This document shows positions 29,860-39,854 of a DNA stretch of 64,000 nucleotides, one piece after another. This DNA is from Ogataea parapolymorpha DL-1. Its lineage: Eukaryota; Ascomycota; Pichiomycetes; Pichiales; Pichiaceae. Positions within the stretch are counted from its first letter, which is position 1. Each line of letters starts with the position of its first letter. A model generated the notes under the pieces. The model made no database searches. It saw nothing but the letters and a program-made list of their open reading frames with translations, and was not told the DNA's origin. The stretch lies in the NCBI RefSeq assembly GCF_000187245.1, contig NC_027862.1, forward strand, positions 1,178,001 through 1,242,000. The letters run 5' to 3'. The translations under genes and the position numbers were made by a program.

Positions 29860-32064
29860 ATGCTGCGTCTCTTCGTGCGACATCTGTCCACACGGACGTC
29901 AAGAACGAAAGAGATTGTTAGGGATGTTATAGGGAATTTAAGAAAAGACTGGGAAGCAGGCAAACCCCTTCAGTACCCGCCCTTGAAGTCGATGCCGTCT
30001 GATTTCCTGAAAAAAGATTCCTTATTTTCAACTATTTTGTCACAAACGCAGTTCGAACTTCTTCGAAAGTCGGAGCCAGTGACAAACGAGCGCTCGCTAT
30101 TTTCTAGACAATACACGTATGAAAATGCCAACAAACTTGTCAACCACCTTGTTGAAAATGAAGACAAGCTAGAAAAGTATCCCATCACCGTGATTCAAGG
30201 CAAAGACGGTCGTTCAACGCTGCACTGCACGATCCAGAGGATTGTTGAACAAATGGCCTATCACAGACTGAGGCCACTCTATGCTCAGCAAGTTTACGAG
30301 GACTCCTCCAATTCCCAGAATTACAACAAGAATATGACTTTGAACTCGTTAAATCTCGACAATCCCTACGCATGGTACCCGGAAGCGCGTAAACTCAAAA
30401 GGAAGATCATCATGCATGTTGGGCCTACCAACAGTGGAAAGACATACAACGCTCTTAAACGGCTCGAGACTAGTTCCAAAGGGTATTATGCTGGTCCCTT
30501 ACGGCTGCTGGCCAGAGAGGTTTTTGAAAAGTTCCAAAATAAAGGCATAAGGTGCAACCTGATGACTGGAGAGGAAGTTCTTCTTGACTCTGACAAGTAC
30601 GGGAACAAAGCAGGACTAACTTCTGGCACCATTGAGATGATTCCAATGAGTGAACCGTTCGACGTGGTCGTTGTGGACGAGATCCAAATGATTGGCGACC
30701 CATTTAGGGGGTCTGCATGGACAAATGTGATTTTGGGAGCGCGGGCCAAGGAAATACATCTCTGTGGAGAAGTTTCTGCTGTGCCGCTAGTGGAAAAGCT
30801 CGTCGCCATGACTGGAGATGATATTGAGATTAACAATTACAACCGTCTTGGGAAGCTTGCTGTGGACAGTGAAGCTATTTCGCTAGACGAGGTCCAGCGT
30901 GGAGATTGTATAGTTGCATTCAGCAAGAAGCAGATCTTGACGATCAAGGCTCAGATCGAACGTGACACCAATCTCAAATGTGCTGTTATATACGGAGCCC
31001 TTCCCCCAGAGACGCGATCCCAAGAGGCCAGGATGTTCAACGATGGAGAGTACGACGTTGTTGTTGCCTCAGATGCCATTGGAATGGGGCTGAACCTGAA
31101 AATCAACCGTGTGGTGTTCACCACACTGGAAAAATACGATGGACGAAGAATGACAGCATTATCCAATTCGAGTATCAAACAGATTGGTGGCCGTGCAGGA
31201 AGGTTTGGAATTGGAGAAGGCGTGGGTCATATCACTGCTCTAACAGAAGCGGACCTCAACAAGATACGAGTGGTGATGCAGGCACCTATCGAATATCTCG
31301 ACAAAGCTGTTCTTTGGCCGTCAGACCCGCAGTGGATGCACTATTATTCCATGTTCCCCAAGAACACGAAACTGATAACCATGTTTCGTAAGTTTGAGGC
31401 CGACTTGGACAAGAGCATGCGCACCAATCCTAAAGAATCGATCTTTCGCATACAGCATATGGATGACCAGATGTCCATGGCCAAATTCATCAATGAACGC
31501 CATTTGGAAGACGATTTTGCCATTTCTGATCAGCTGCGTTTCATTTCTTGTCCTTCAGTTCTGAAACTAAAAGATTCACCAATGCACGCTATCCTTACCG
31601 ACGTCTTCCAAAACTACATGATCACAGTTGCTCAGAGACTAAAGCGCTCTGTCTTTGACTACAAGTCAATGCCATTGTACTTGACCACAACGAGCCATTT
31701 ATCTTTGGACCCAGCAAAGCCTAAGCTCCACAAGAATTTCACAAAGTCGTTTGGGGTGGAAGCTGTGCCCGAGCGCATGAAGAGAAAAATTGAAAACGCA
31801 GCCAGACGCACTAAAGAGAATCCTTTTATCGGCAAGAGGACCTACATTGGTGATTTCAACCCTATAGAGGATAGACTGATGAGACTCGAGCAATTTCACA
31901 GGTTACTGACCGCTTATTTGTGGCTTACGTATCGATTCCCACAAAACTTTGTTCACCTCGAGCTGGCTACGAAGCTGGTTGTTCTGGTTGAGACAAAAAT
32001 TTCAGAAATGTTGATGAATGTCAGTTTTGCAAAACAGATGCAGGAAAGGTGGCGTGTGCGTTAA
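29860..32064 (+). CDS. SUV3: SUV3, mitochondrial ATP-dependent RNA helicase
   Basis: Helicase of the mitochondrial degradosome with Dss1. The ATG at 29860 gives a 734-residue protein with the presequence MLRLFVRHLSTRTSRTK; the nine codons before it in frame start at TTG. Walker A is HVGPTNSGKTYNAL, the DExH-type box is VVVDEIQMIGD, and motif VI is in QIGGRAGRFG. The C-terminal SUV3 domain (DLDKSMRTNPKESIF, LRFISCPS) is present. It converges on VPS18 with a 13-bp gap. Confidence 0.95.
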   Translation: MLRLFVRHLSTRTSRTKEIVRDVIGNLRKDWEAGKPLQYPPLKSMPSDFLKKDSLFSTILSQTQFELLRKSEPVTNERSLFSRQYTYENANKLVNHLVENEDKLEKYPITVIQGKDGRSTLHCTIQRIVEQMAYHRLRPLYAQQVYEDSSNSQNYNKNMTLNSLNLDNPYAWYPEARKLKRKIIMHVGPTNSGKTYNALKRLETSSKGYYAGPLRLLAREVFEKFQNKGIRCNLMTGEEVLLDSDKYGNKAGLTSGTIEMIPMSEPFDVVVVDEIQMIGDPFRGSAWTNVILGARAKEIHLCGEVSAVPLVEKLVAMTGDDIEINNYNRLGKLAVDSEAISLDEVQRGDCIVAFSKKQILTIKAQIERDTNLKCAVIYGALPPETRSQEARMFNDGEYDVVVASDAIGMGLNLKINRVVFTTLEKYDGRRMTALSNSSIKQIGGRAGRFGIGEGVGHITALTEADLNKIRVVMQAPIEYLDKAVLWPSDPQWMHYYSMFPKNTKLITMFRKFEADLDKSMRTNPKESIFRIQHMDDQMSMAKFINERHLEDDFAISDQLRFISCPSVLKLKDSPMHAILTDVFQNYMITVAQRLKRSVFDYKSMPLYLTTTSHLSLDPAKPKLHKNFTKSFGVEAVPERMKRKIENAARRTKENPFIGKRTYIGDFNPIEDRLMRLEQFHRLLTAYLWLTYRFPQNFVHLELATKLVVLVETKISEMLMNVSFAKQMQERWRVR

Positions 32065-32077
32065 ATGTACATAGAAG

Positions 32078-34726
32078 TCACAAAAGCCATGCGCTCTGCT
32101 CTTTATCAGCACTTTTGACTAGCGGCTCTTCGATACTGTTGATTTTGATATCACTGCACAGACAGCACTTAGCAGACAATAACTGGTCTATCTCCTGTTT
32201 AAGCTCCTCCATCATTGGTTTGTTACCCTTTGCTGCTAAAAGCCTTTTTTGCAGCTTGTAAATAGCATTTTTAGATTTATAATCAGTGGACTCCAATATT
32301 TCTCTCACTAAGCAATCTTGGTGGAACGAATGTAGACATGGGAACACAATGAATTTCCGAATAACAAGGATCTTGCCACAAAGACCACACGACTCGTTTG
32401 GCTCAATGATCTGGAATCTATCTTGCTGGAATTCTTCCATCTTGCGACTGATTTTTTCTGATTGGTGTAGCGATGCCGTCATTTCTGTTGATAGATTCTC
32501 CATATCATTTGAAAGCGACTCCAGAGAGCGCACTATCTCGTCCTTGAAGTCGTCAATGATCACGAAGTCAGGGAATAAAGGAAGCAGGTCTTTCATCGTC
32601 AAAAGATCGCATTTCTTCATCAGGTAGCTCAGCAAATTGCGGATCTTATTGCCCTCCCCAAGTTCCAAAGCCACAGGCTGATTGTTAACCGTTCTTTGAA
32701 TCAGAATGGTCGATATTTGAAGCCACAAGTTTTTGCGTTCTAACGATGGATTGGGCTTGTCTGCGACGAGGATAGCAGACTCGATCAGGCCATGCTTCAA
32801 GGCTAGCGAAACTGCACTTTCGTAATCTTCTAGCATGGAGTAGATGAAAATGGCGCTCTTAATTTTGTTGTACTCAAAACACAGTCGAAGTACAAAGTCT
32901 GCATCGAATAGCACCTCGTAACTTTTTTCACGGTTGAAAAGAGTCTTTGATCTGCTTTCGAGATAATTCAATACCAGCTTCTCATCATCCGACGGATAAG
33001 TCACCAACAGCGAGAGAAGTGTATTGTGCACGAGTTTGTCTTTGATTTGTTTCTCTTTAACAAGAAAATTCAAAAAGCGGAGCGCTTGATTGTGTTTAGG
33101 AGCAATCCCGTGTCCTAGGGCTATGGACTTATTGTATGTCAATAAGGCTGGAAGCAACTTCCTGAAGTCCAAATCATCCACCAGACGCAGCCATAAGTCC
33201 ACGGTTTTAGCCGGATAGTTGATAAGTAATGCTGTTGCACATTTGTAGATAAGTTCTGGTTTTTGTTCCTTGGACAAGATTTGCAGTGCTTTGTCCCACT
33301 GCTGTAAGTTCAGGTAATATTTCAACAAAAATGAGTAATCTTCTTTCATCAAAGAAAATCGCACTAGCTCTTCTTTCCGGTTATGGGAAAGTAATATCTG
33401 ATAAACCGTTTCTTTGTCGACCGAGTCCTGGTATTGTTTCAAAAACCCTTCAAGGTCAGGAGACTCTCCAGAGTTGATTTTCTTCACATAAAGCTCCACC
33501 ATCCAGCTGGTCAGCATGACACGCTGCATGTACATTGATTTGGGTAGTTTGTTGAGCTTAGCTCCCAAATACACTAGCAGGCTTGGGCTTTTCATGAACT
33601 TTAGCACCACTTGCTCAAAGGACTCCGAGGTGTTTGCCAAAACTCTGGCTGCTTCGTCTGTATCTCCATTCTCGAGCAAATCGTAGCCCTTATTTATGAG
33701 CACAATATCGCGTTTGAGCTGGTCACTTCCGACTAATTGTAATGCACTATCATACATTTTTTTCTCCATCATCACCTTCCAAACATCTGAGTGTTCTTCG
33801 TCTGCCACCAACTCGTGAATAGTCGAAGAGGAATATACCCAATAAGTTTGCATACGATAGTCAGCCGTCGTATCGGAGACATCAAAAATCAAGTGTTCTT
33901 GCGATACCTGCTTTCCATTTAGCTGGTTGAAAATTACCATCTCATTTCGAGAAGATGCAATCAAATGGTACTTGGTGAGAAGCAGACTTTTGTAATCGGC
34001 TGTCGAAATTTCGTATCGTTGAAGTTCGTTGCGAGTTTGAAAGGCCAAATCACCAATCACCAAACGTGAGCTGCCATCGTCTGTTTGTTCAATGAATGCA
34101 AATGTCGACTCATTAGCAGTGAACACGGAGATAACGCCAAAAGACAACAGTAAAGGGTTGTTATTTAGCAACGAGTCTCCAAGTGAACCTTGAAATCGCG
34201 CAAGTTTTCGCTCGCCCAGGTGAACAACAAGTGATACTATGTCCTTCTCGTCTTGTGTAGCGTACATGGCCGTTAATGTATCTTTTCCTCTCCATAGCTG
34301 CTTAAAGCTTCTCTCTTTGTTCTGCTCTATTCTGTACTCATTAATGATACCAGTGGTGGTTCCCACAAGGATTGGGCCCGTATTTTTCTTTGTGACATGT
34401 GAACTAAAAAACACAAATGAACAGACGGAGTTTCCCTTGAGTTTCGATAATGACTTAAACTGAACAGAGTGGATATTCAGGTAGAAGTATTCATTCTTAG
34501 TCGTTTGGACCACCAAATGGTAACCGTAGGGGTCCAAGTAAGCGTTCGCAACGGTTACGTTGTTGGAATCCACCTGTATCTTATCTACCTTCTCCGGGTT
34601 GTCTAGATATATCCGGTACACTAAACCATTTATGAGCACTAGATAAAGCACATTGCCTTTCACAAGAAGCTTTTGTATGGGCGATTGGATCTGGAACTGT
34701 AGTTGGACCTCTTCGAAATTAAACAT
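32078..34726 (-). CDS. PEP3: VPS18/PEP3, core subunit of HOPS and CORVET tethering complexes
   Basis: Vacuolar/endosomal tether subunit acting with Vps11, Vps16 and Vps33. The 882-residue protein has an N-terminal beta-propeller (about residues 1-330, with YLDPYGYHLVVQT and PILVGTTTGIINEYRI), an alpha-solenoid, and a C-terminal RING-H2: CGLCGKILVIRKFIVFPCLHSFHQDC and a later CCLCSD pair. The RING-bearing tail QLLSAKCCLCSDIKI is characteristic of Vps18. Its start codon is 81 bp from that of the divergent SMD3. Confidence 0.93.
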   Translation of the reverse strand: MFNFEEVQLQFQIQSPIQKLLVKGNVLYLVLINGLVYRIYLDNPEKVDKIQVDSNNVTVANAYLDPYGYHLVVQTTKNEYFYLNIHSVQFKSLSKLKGNSVCSFVFFSSHVTKKNTGPILVGTTTGIINEYRIEQNKERSFKQLWRGKDTLTAMYATQDEKDIVSLVVHLGERKLARFQGSLGDSLLNNNPLLLSFGVISVFTANESTFAFIEQTDDGSSRLVIGDLAFQTRNELQRYEISTADYKSLLLTKYHLIASSRNEMVIFNQLNGKQVSQEHLIFDVSDTTADYRMQTYWVYSSSTIHELVADEEHSDVWKVMMEKKMYDSALQLVGSDQLKRDIVLINKGYDLLENGDTDEAARVLANTSESFEQVVLKFMKSPSLLVYLGAKLNKLPKSMYMQRVMLTSWMVELYVKKINSGESPDLEGFLKQYQDSVDKETVYQILLSHNRKEELVRFSLMKEDYSFLLKYYLNLQQWDKALQILSKEQKPELIYKCATALLINYPAKTVDLWLRLVDDLDFRKLLPALLTYNKSIALGHGIAPKHNQALRFLNFLVKEKQIKDKLVHNTLLSLLVTYPSDDEKLVLNYLESRSKTLFNREKSYEVLFDADFVLRLCFEYNKIKSAIFIYSMLEDYESAVSLALKHGLIESAILVADKPNPSLERKNLWLQISTILIQRTVNNQPVALELGEGNKIRNLLSYLMKKCDLLTMKDLLPLFPDFVIIDDFKDEIVRSLESLSNDMENLSTEMTASLHQSEKISRKMEEFQQDRFQIIEPNESCGLCGKILVIRKFIVFPCLHSFHQDCLVREILESTDYKSKNAIYKLQKRLLAAKGNKPMMEELKQEIDQLLSAKCCLCSDIKINSIEEPLVKSADKEQSAWLL

Positions 34727-34807
34727 CAGTCTTAGATCCTATTTATTGGCACATAACCAAAAGTTGACTTAAATACACTAAAAAATTATATTTACTTGTT
34801 TGATATA

Positions 34808-35151
34808 ATGGCGATCAGTATACCAGTGAAATTACTGAATGAAGCTCAGGTAAGTACAAAGAAATTCAAGCATACAACTCTAACAACTAGGGACATGTTA
34901 TTACAGTGGAGTTGACTTCGGGAGTCTCGTATAAAGGTAAATTAATTGAGTCCGAAGATACTATGAACGTTCAACTTAAAGACGCTACAATGACCAATAC
35001 TAACGGATCCACCCAATACCAGCCACAGGTTTTCATTAGGGGGTCACAGATTAGATTTTTCGCTGTGCCTGAGATTCTGAAACACGCGCCTATGTTTGAT
35101 CCCAACCACGTTAAACCACCAGCTCCAATAAGAGGCCCAAAAAGAAAATGA
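34808..35151 (+). CDS. SMD3: SMD3, spliceosomal Sm core protein, spliced
   Basis: Part of the heptameric Sm ring on U1, U2, U4 and U5 snRNAs. Exons 34808..34849 and 34891..35151 join to give 100 residues: MAISIPVKLLNEAQ then GHVITVELTSG. Sm1 spans SYKGKLIESEDTMNVQL, Sm2 contains VFIRGSQIRFFAVPEIL, and the C-terminus is basic (PIRGPKRK). The Arg/Gly tail of animal SmD3 is reduced. Only the second exon is visible as an ORF. The stop lies 2 bp from the end of the convergent NBA1-like gene. Confidence 0.93.
34850..34890 (+). other. 41-nt spliceosomal intron in SMD3
   Basis: Consensus 5' splice site GTAAGT at 34850-34855, a branch-like CTCTAAC ending at 34884, and a 3' TAG at 34888-34890. It interrupts the gene after codon 14 (phase 0), and splicing restores the SmD3 N-terminus. 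Retention shifts the frame. Confidence 0.9.
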
Positions 35152-35153
35152 AA

Positions 35154-36497
35154 TTAGTCAAAGCCTTCTAGAGCTCCCAAAACTCGTTCCAAGCGCTCGC
35201 ATCCCTGCTGGTAATGGTTTGGATTGAGCATCATGTTAGCAGTTAGTCTGGACAGGGAATCGACAACCTGCTCGATGAGATATTTCTCGTCAGCAGGAAT
35301 ATCGAGATCGGCGAACTCCTGACCAATAACAATTCCATCAGTTGCATTCAGGAGACGTGCTAGTGTATCATAGGAAAACGATTTAATTCTAGACTTTGGT
35401 CTTTTTGCGCGCTTTTTCGTTTTAGTTGAGGCTCGCGGCACGGGCTTTTCCTGCGGGTCTTCGATGTCTTCATAGTCATCTTCTGGGACACCTTCTGTAC
35501 CTTCCAGCTTTTGTTCCCTGGCAGTCTGGTCGAATATAGATTCCTCCGAAACGGTAGAGCCAGAATTGACTTTCCTCAATGGCTCCGTCTCCTCTTTCTC
35601 GTTATCATCCTCGCTTTCACTGATAGATCTGGCTGTGTGGAAAGAATCTGCGCCTGTGCGGACGCTGGTGGCCTGCGAGGGCGAGTATCGGTGAATATTG
35701 AAAGGAGGTATGCCGAATTTTTGGCTGTTTTGTTCTTGATCGGCCTCTGCCTCAATTTCGCTCCGAAGATCCTCAAACTCCTTCATGATGTCGTCGAATT
35801 TTCCACTGGCGCGGCCGCTAGATCTTCCTGAGGAGCTTGAGTCCATCGAGGGACGTCCAGGCTTGCTGGAAATCTTATCGATTGAGTGAAAGCCTCCAGA
35901 TAGAGGCCGCCTTGGAGATCTTGCTGGAATGGTTAAATTCAATTGAGTGTACTGTTCTTTATCTGGCACGCGTGGGAACCCATCGCTGAGCAATTCGGAT
36001 GGGCGGGCAACTGGGATGATCTGGGGTTTTTTGATACTCTCTTTATCGTCTTCTTCCATCACCGGAGACGTTTCTTTCAAGAAACCAGAGAGGTCTTTCG
36101 CTCCCGAAGAGTGTTGAATTTTTGAGCCGTTGACTTTCTTCACTTCCGAGAGTCTTTCTGAAGGAACAGTGGTGGACGTGTCGGAGTCTCTGTCCACCAC
36201 ATATTTCACGGTATCGATGTCAACGTGCTGCACAATGCCTGAATATTCAGACATCATGGATGACCTATTACCTGGGGCATTGGAAAGATTGGAGACTCTT
36301 CTATTCCAATGGTCAGTGAAGCTATGTTTGGGAACAGTTGGCGACGAGCTGTGGTGACTAGAGCTACTGTGGGGACTGTCATCTCGTGGAAGCTGCCTAT
36401 TTTCAGGAGTTCTCAAAGAGATTGCATCCAGGTCTGGATTGGTAACGGTGAGCTTCTGCATGGGCATTTCGGAATACACACTGGAGCGTTCCGACAT
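35154..36497 (-). CDS. NBA1-like bud-neck protein
   Basis: The 447-residue product is mostly disordered and rich in Ser, Glu and Asp, starting MSERSSVYSEMPMQKL. A conserved C-terminal block follows the basic KKRAKRPKSRIKSF patch: SYDTLARLLNATDG, IGQEFADLDIP, IEQVVDSLSRLTANM and ERVLGALEGF. This end resembles yeast Nba1, which marks old cytokinesis sites and inhibits Cdc42 activation. Orthology is likely but rests on the C-terminus alone. The in-frame extension upstream of 36497 is unlike a coding sequence and was dropped. Confidence 0.7.
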   Translation of the reverse strand: MSERSSVYSEMPMQKLTVTNPDLDAISLRTPENRQLPRDDSPHSSSSHHSSSPTVPKHSFTDHWNRRVSNLSNAPGNRSSMMSEYSGIVQHVDIDTVKYVVDRDSDTSTTVPSERLSEVKKVNGSKIQHSSGAKDLSGFLKETSPVMEEDDKESIKKPQIIPVARPSELLSDGFPRVPDKEQYTQLNLTIPARSPRRPLSGGFHSIDKISSKPGRPSMDSSSSGRSSGRASGKFDDIMKEFEDLRSEIEAEADQEQNSQKFGIPPFNIHRYSPSQATSVRTGADSFHTARSISESEDDNEKEETEPLRKVNSGSTVSEESIFDQTAREQKLEGTEGVPEDDYEDIEDPQEKPVPRASTKTKKRAKRPKSRIKSFSYDTLARLLNATDGIVIGQEFADLDIPADEKYLIEQVVDSLSRLTANMMLNPNHYQQGCERLERVLGALEGFD

Positions 36498-36645
36498 GAT
36501 GAGGATGTTGTAAAAGAAAGCAAAGTTTAAGTTGTCTGTGATCTTAGAGATCAAAATTAGTAGATGGCTGGTTTCTAGGATGGGGCTGTAAATTAATATT
36601 ATATTATTACTAAATCTGGAAATCAGATTATTTGCTGTTTGGAGA

Positions 36646-37085
36646 CTACAACTCCAGACGGTCGTAAGAGTCATTCCATATGTAACAAAGACCGGCTTTG
36701 AAGGTTGTGTTGTTGATTTCGGTTCTTCCATCGTGGTCGCCGTGGCGTATGTCAATTGGATCAAGAAGCTGTACTTTTACGGGAACGGAAGCGAACTCGT
36801 AGCCTTCAAAGTAGTCCATATGCCGGAGGTCTTGGTCGGAAAGTCCATCGACCAAGAGACCATCCACATAGTCCCCCTGATGTGGGATGACTGCAGAGTA
36901 GCTTGCGTTCCGAACAGCAACCTGTTTGTGATCAGGCAATCTCGCCTTGTATATGTGAAGATTAGAACTGTCTGGATCTGTATCTAGAACTTCAAATACA
37001 ACGTCCGGAGAGACAGTTGGACCGTAGCAGCTCATCGAATTAGTCCCTGATATTAAGATACTTACAATAACGACAGTCCATCCAT
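36646..37085 (-). CDS. AIG2/GGCT-like (gamma-glutamylcyclotransferase fold) protein, spliced
   Basis: Exons complement(37066..37085) and complement(36646..37030) give 134 residues starting MDGLSLFCYGPTVSPDVVFEVL. That restores the YGTLM-SPDVV pattern that opens AIG2-like proteins. The mid-protein block LDGLSDQDLRHMDYFEGYEF holds the conserved DxFEGxxY with the candidate catalytic glutamate. The unspliced frame would start at an ATG inside the intron and lose the substrate-loop strand. The C-terminus (YIWNDSYDRLEL) is shorter than usual, lacking the W-x-F end. Upstream there is a CCCCT stress-element-like pentamer at 37217-37221. The substrate is unknown. Confidence 0.75.
37031..37065 (-). other. 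35-nt spliceosomal intron in the AIG2-like gene
   Basis: The 5' splice site is GTAAGT at 37065-37060, the branch-like GACTAAT lies about 8 nt from the 3' end, and the 3' splice site is GAG ending at 37031. The 3' end carries an ATG (37035-37033) that makes the unspliced frame look like a complete gene. Retention also shifts the upstream frame. Confidence 0.72.
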
Positions 37086-37304
37086 GGAAATCTATCTAAC
37101 TGGCCATTAAGACAAGTATATAATACTACAGTATAATTTGTTGGCAGAAGGCAATTTCATGCATACAATTATCCTTTTTTTATCGAGTGCACGAAATGAA
37201 AGCAATTGCACCCCCACCCCTTATAGATCGGCCGAAAATTGCTGTTAAAGGTGACGTTTTTTTAAAATCGTGAGGCGGAAGTGTAATAACGTCATTGTAG
37301 GCAC

Positions 37305-39707
37305 TTATAGTTCGGTGATATCTGATTCCGAGGCTTTCAGTCCCATCACATTCAGGAACAGATTGAGATTCGAAAGATGTTTCTCGGCACCCTGCAAATC
37401 GCCAGACTCCTTGAGAGCCTTGCTCACACCCATGCTGCCAAAGATTTCGTTCCTAATTTCATCGACAATTATTCTTTGATGACTTAGTAGACCCGCAAGA
37501 GAGAGCGACGCCAAGAACTGCCAAATGTAAGAATCGTCGCTCTTCGACTCGGAATTACGCACTTTGCGCGCGTCATCGTTCGAAAGGTACGGCGGGAAGA
37601 TAGTAGCCAGTCTGCCTTCTAATGCTTGGAATAGGTGGTCGTAGATAGTCTGCCATTGAGCAAGGTCTTGCGGACTGAGTCCGGCAGAAAATTCCTGCTT
37701 GATCAGCTCCAGTCGCGAAACAAGTATGGTAATCAGCGAGAGTCCAATTTTTGTCGTGGACAAAAATAGCACATTGTTATTTCCGCCTTTAACGATTAAA
37801 GCCACAAACCGTAGAACCTGCTGAAAGTCCGATTCGCTAACAAATAAAACTAGCGTTTTCATGACGGTCATCTGGAAAAGCTCAATCTTACTCTTTTCTG
37901 TTTTCGGAATCTCGTAGTTTTCGTTCACGTAGTTGGCATACGAGCCCTTCATGACCACGTCGATGTTATGCAGATTGGCAAAAATCGCCTCCATCAGCTT
38001 AATTTTTTGCTCGGGATTGAGGAAATGGAACAGTCTGTTAAACACTTTCATCGCCTTGTCGATAGACAGTACAGAAATGAATGGAGAAACGACAGTACTG
38101 GAAGTCTCAATTGTGTCATTGAGACGAAGAGCGTTCCAAAGGTCCTTGGAATCCCGCTCTTGGTTTTCACGCTCCAGAGATTCAAGCTTCAAAACCTGGG
38201 AGTAGATGTCTTCAATCACAGAGAGCTGGAAAGCTCTTGAAGACTTAGAGTACACGTTCTCCTTTGGAACAACAACCTCGTCGGAGCTGCCCGTGGTATT
38301 GATCACCAACTGCTTTCTTGGCTGTTTGCCGGAGCCAACAGACACTTTACCCAAAGCACCTTCCTTTGCAAGCACTCCGGTTCTTTCTCCGCGCTCCTTA
38401 GCAACAGTGACGGCTTTGGAAACTTGCTGTTGCATTCTCTGTAGGGCCACATCGGCCCTCTTCTCCCTGCCTCCCAATCTATGTCCAGACTGGTCTAAAT
38501 ATTTCTGTGCAATGGAGCTCATATCGTCTTCGCCGACAGAGGAGTTCAGCACTCGGTAGACTTGACAATAGAAGTCCTCATTGTACGGATCGTCAGTGAC
38601 AATCTGAGAGAGCTGAACCCTGGTCACAAAGTCTTTATCTCTTGGGTTCATAAATCCAGAACATCTGATAATTGCTGACACTTTGTTCTGTCTTCTCCAA
38701 AGCTTCTCTCTCTCTTCTTGTGTCAGATTCTCTGGATTTTGTCTCTGAGGTCTTTGCTTCCGTGGCTTTTCATCATAGCCCAGGGGAGGGAAGTTTCCCG
38801 TAGCATCGCTCGAACCAACCTGTTGGACAGACTGGGGAGCTGGTGTAGCAGATGAGGAAGGTGCAGAAGCCGAAGCAGGCACCTTCTGCTCAACGGCCTG
38901 TGGCACAGGCTGGGAAGAGTGAGGAGGTGGAGAAGCAGCATTTAGAACAGGGGGGGACTGAAGAGCCTGAGGAGCTTGTAATGCTGGTTGCTGTTGCTGT
39001 TGTTGCTGTTGTTGCTGAACTGGAGCGGGAGCCGATTGAGGCACTTGAGGCACCTGAGGTACCTGAAGACCCGCAGGAGGTGGTTGCACTTGCTGGGGCT
39101 GTTGTCCTTGACCCAAAGCGCCCTGCTGCATCATTTGCTGTGCTTGGAACGGCATGAAAGGCATAACTCCTGGCTGGAACGGAGGGAAGTAGCCTTGGGC
39201 CAATGCTTGGGCAGCGGCTGCAGGGTTAGGGAACTGTCCGGAGGCCATGGCCGCAACCAAAAGTTGCTGTTGCTGCTGATACATGTAAGGGTTCATCTGA
39301 GGCATCTGGGGCACTTGTTGTTGAGGTTGACGGAGCTTAGCTTCGATCTCTTCGAGAGACAACACCCTTTGTTCTGAAGCTGGCTGCGAGGACGCAGAGT
39401 CAGCTGTTTTCGCTTCCTCGTTCCACAAAGAGGCCATTGGTGCGATCACCTGGTCGACCTGGGCGGCCTTTGCGTAAGACAAATTTGGATTGACTGTCTG
39501 GGGTTTCGAGGCAGGCTTCAGACCGCCTGTGAAATCGAAATTGGACCCGATTTCCTTCACGTCGGCTCCAAACGTCTCGTCGTTGAAAGCGTCCTCATCT
39601 TGCTCTCCGAGGCCCTCATAGGTTTCCTCAAAATCGAGCGTGTCCAGTTTCTGGTCCTTCTCTCCAGACGAGGGAGGTCCTGATGGATCGAATCCGAAAA
39701 AGGACAT
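37305..39707 (-). CDS. PAT1: PAT1, mRNA decapping activator and P-body scaffold
   Basis: Recruited with Lsm1-7 to deadenylated mRNA to promote decapping. The 800-residue protein begins MSFFGFDPSG with the DLDFEETYEGLGE acidic motif that contacts Dhh1. A Gln/Pro-rich middle contains a pure run of ten Gln (38988-39017). The conserved RDKDFVTRVQLSQIVTDDPYNEDFYCQVY block and the C-terminal helical repeat domain (IWQFLASLSLAGLLSHQRIIVDEIR, NLFLNVMGL) bind Lsm1-7. Length is close to yeast Pat1 (796). Confidence 0.95.
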   Translation of the reverse strand: MSFFGFDPSGPPSSGEKDQKLDTLDFEETYEGLGEQDEDAFNDETFGADVKEIGSNFDFTGGLKPASKPQTVNPNLSYAKAAQVDQVIAPMASLWNEEAKTADSASSQPASEQRVLSLEEIEAKLRQPQQQVPQMPQMNPYMYQQQQQLLVAAMASGQFPNPAAAAQALAQGYFPPFQPGVMPFMPFQAQQMMQQGALGQGQQPQQVQPPPAGLQVPQVPQVPQSAPAPVQQQQQQQQQQPALQAPQALQSPPVLNAASPPPHSSQPVPQAVEQKVPASASAPSSSATPAPQSVQQVGSSDATGNFPPLGYDEKPRKQRPQRQNPENLTQEEREKLWRRQNKVSAIIRCSGFMNPRDKDFVTRVQLSQIVTDDPYNEDFYCQVYRVLNSSVGEDDMSSIAQKYLDQSGHRLGGREKRADVALQRMQQQVSKAVTVAKERGERTGVLAKEGALGKVSVGSGKQPRKQLVINTTGSSDEVVVPKENVYSKSSRAFQLSVIEDIYSQVLKLESLERENQERDSKDLWNALRLNDTIETSSTVVSPFISVLSIDKAMKVFNRLFHFLNPEQKIKLMEAIFANLHNIDVVMKGSYANYVNENYEIPKTEKSKIELFQMTVMKTLVLFVSESDFQQVLRFVALIVKGGNNNVLFLSTTKIGLSLITILVSRLELIKQEFSAGLSPQDLAQWQTIYDHLFQALEGRLATIFPPYLSNDDARKVRNSESKSDDSYIWQFLASLSLAGLLSHQRIIVDEIRNEIFGSMGVSKALKESGDLQGAEKHLSNLNLFLNVMGLKASESDITEL
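38988..39017 (-). repeat. Polyglutamine run (10 CAG/CAA codons) in PAT1
   Basis: A trinucleotide tract of mixed CAG and CAA codons encodes ten consecutive glutamines in the low-complexity P-body-promoting part of PAT1. Such tracts vary in length between strains. Confidence 0.85.
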
Positions 39708-39854
39708 GGTTCAATGTTTCGATAGAGTACCGACTGTGTTTATTTGGCTGGTTTTTGCCTCATAAAATTTCGACGAAGAATTTGGGTAAGACGCACGACC
39801 CGAGTTTTACTCGTATCTAAAATCAGTGCATAATCACTATACATATTCCCGGGC

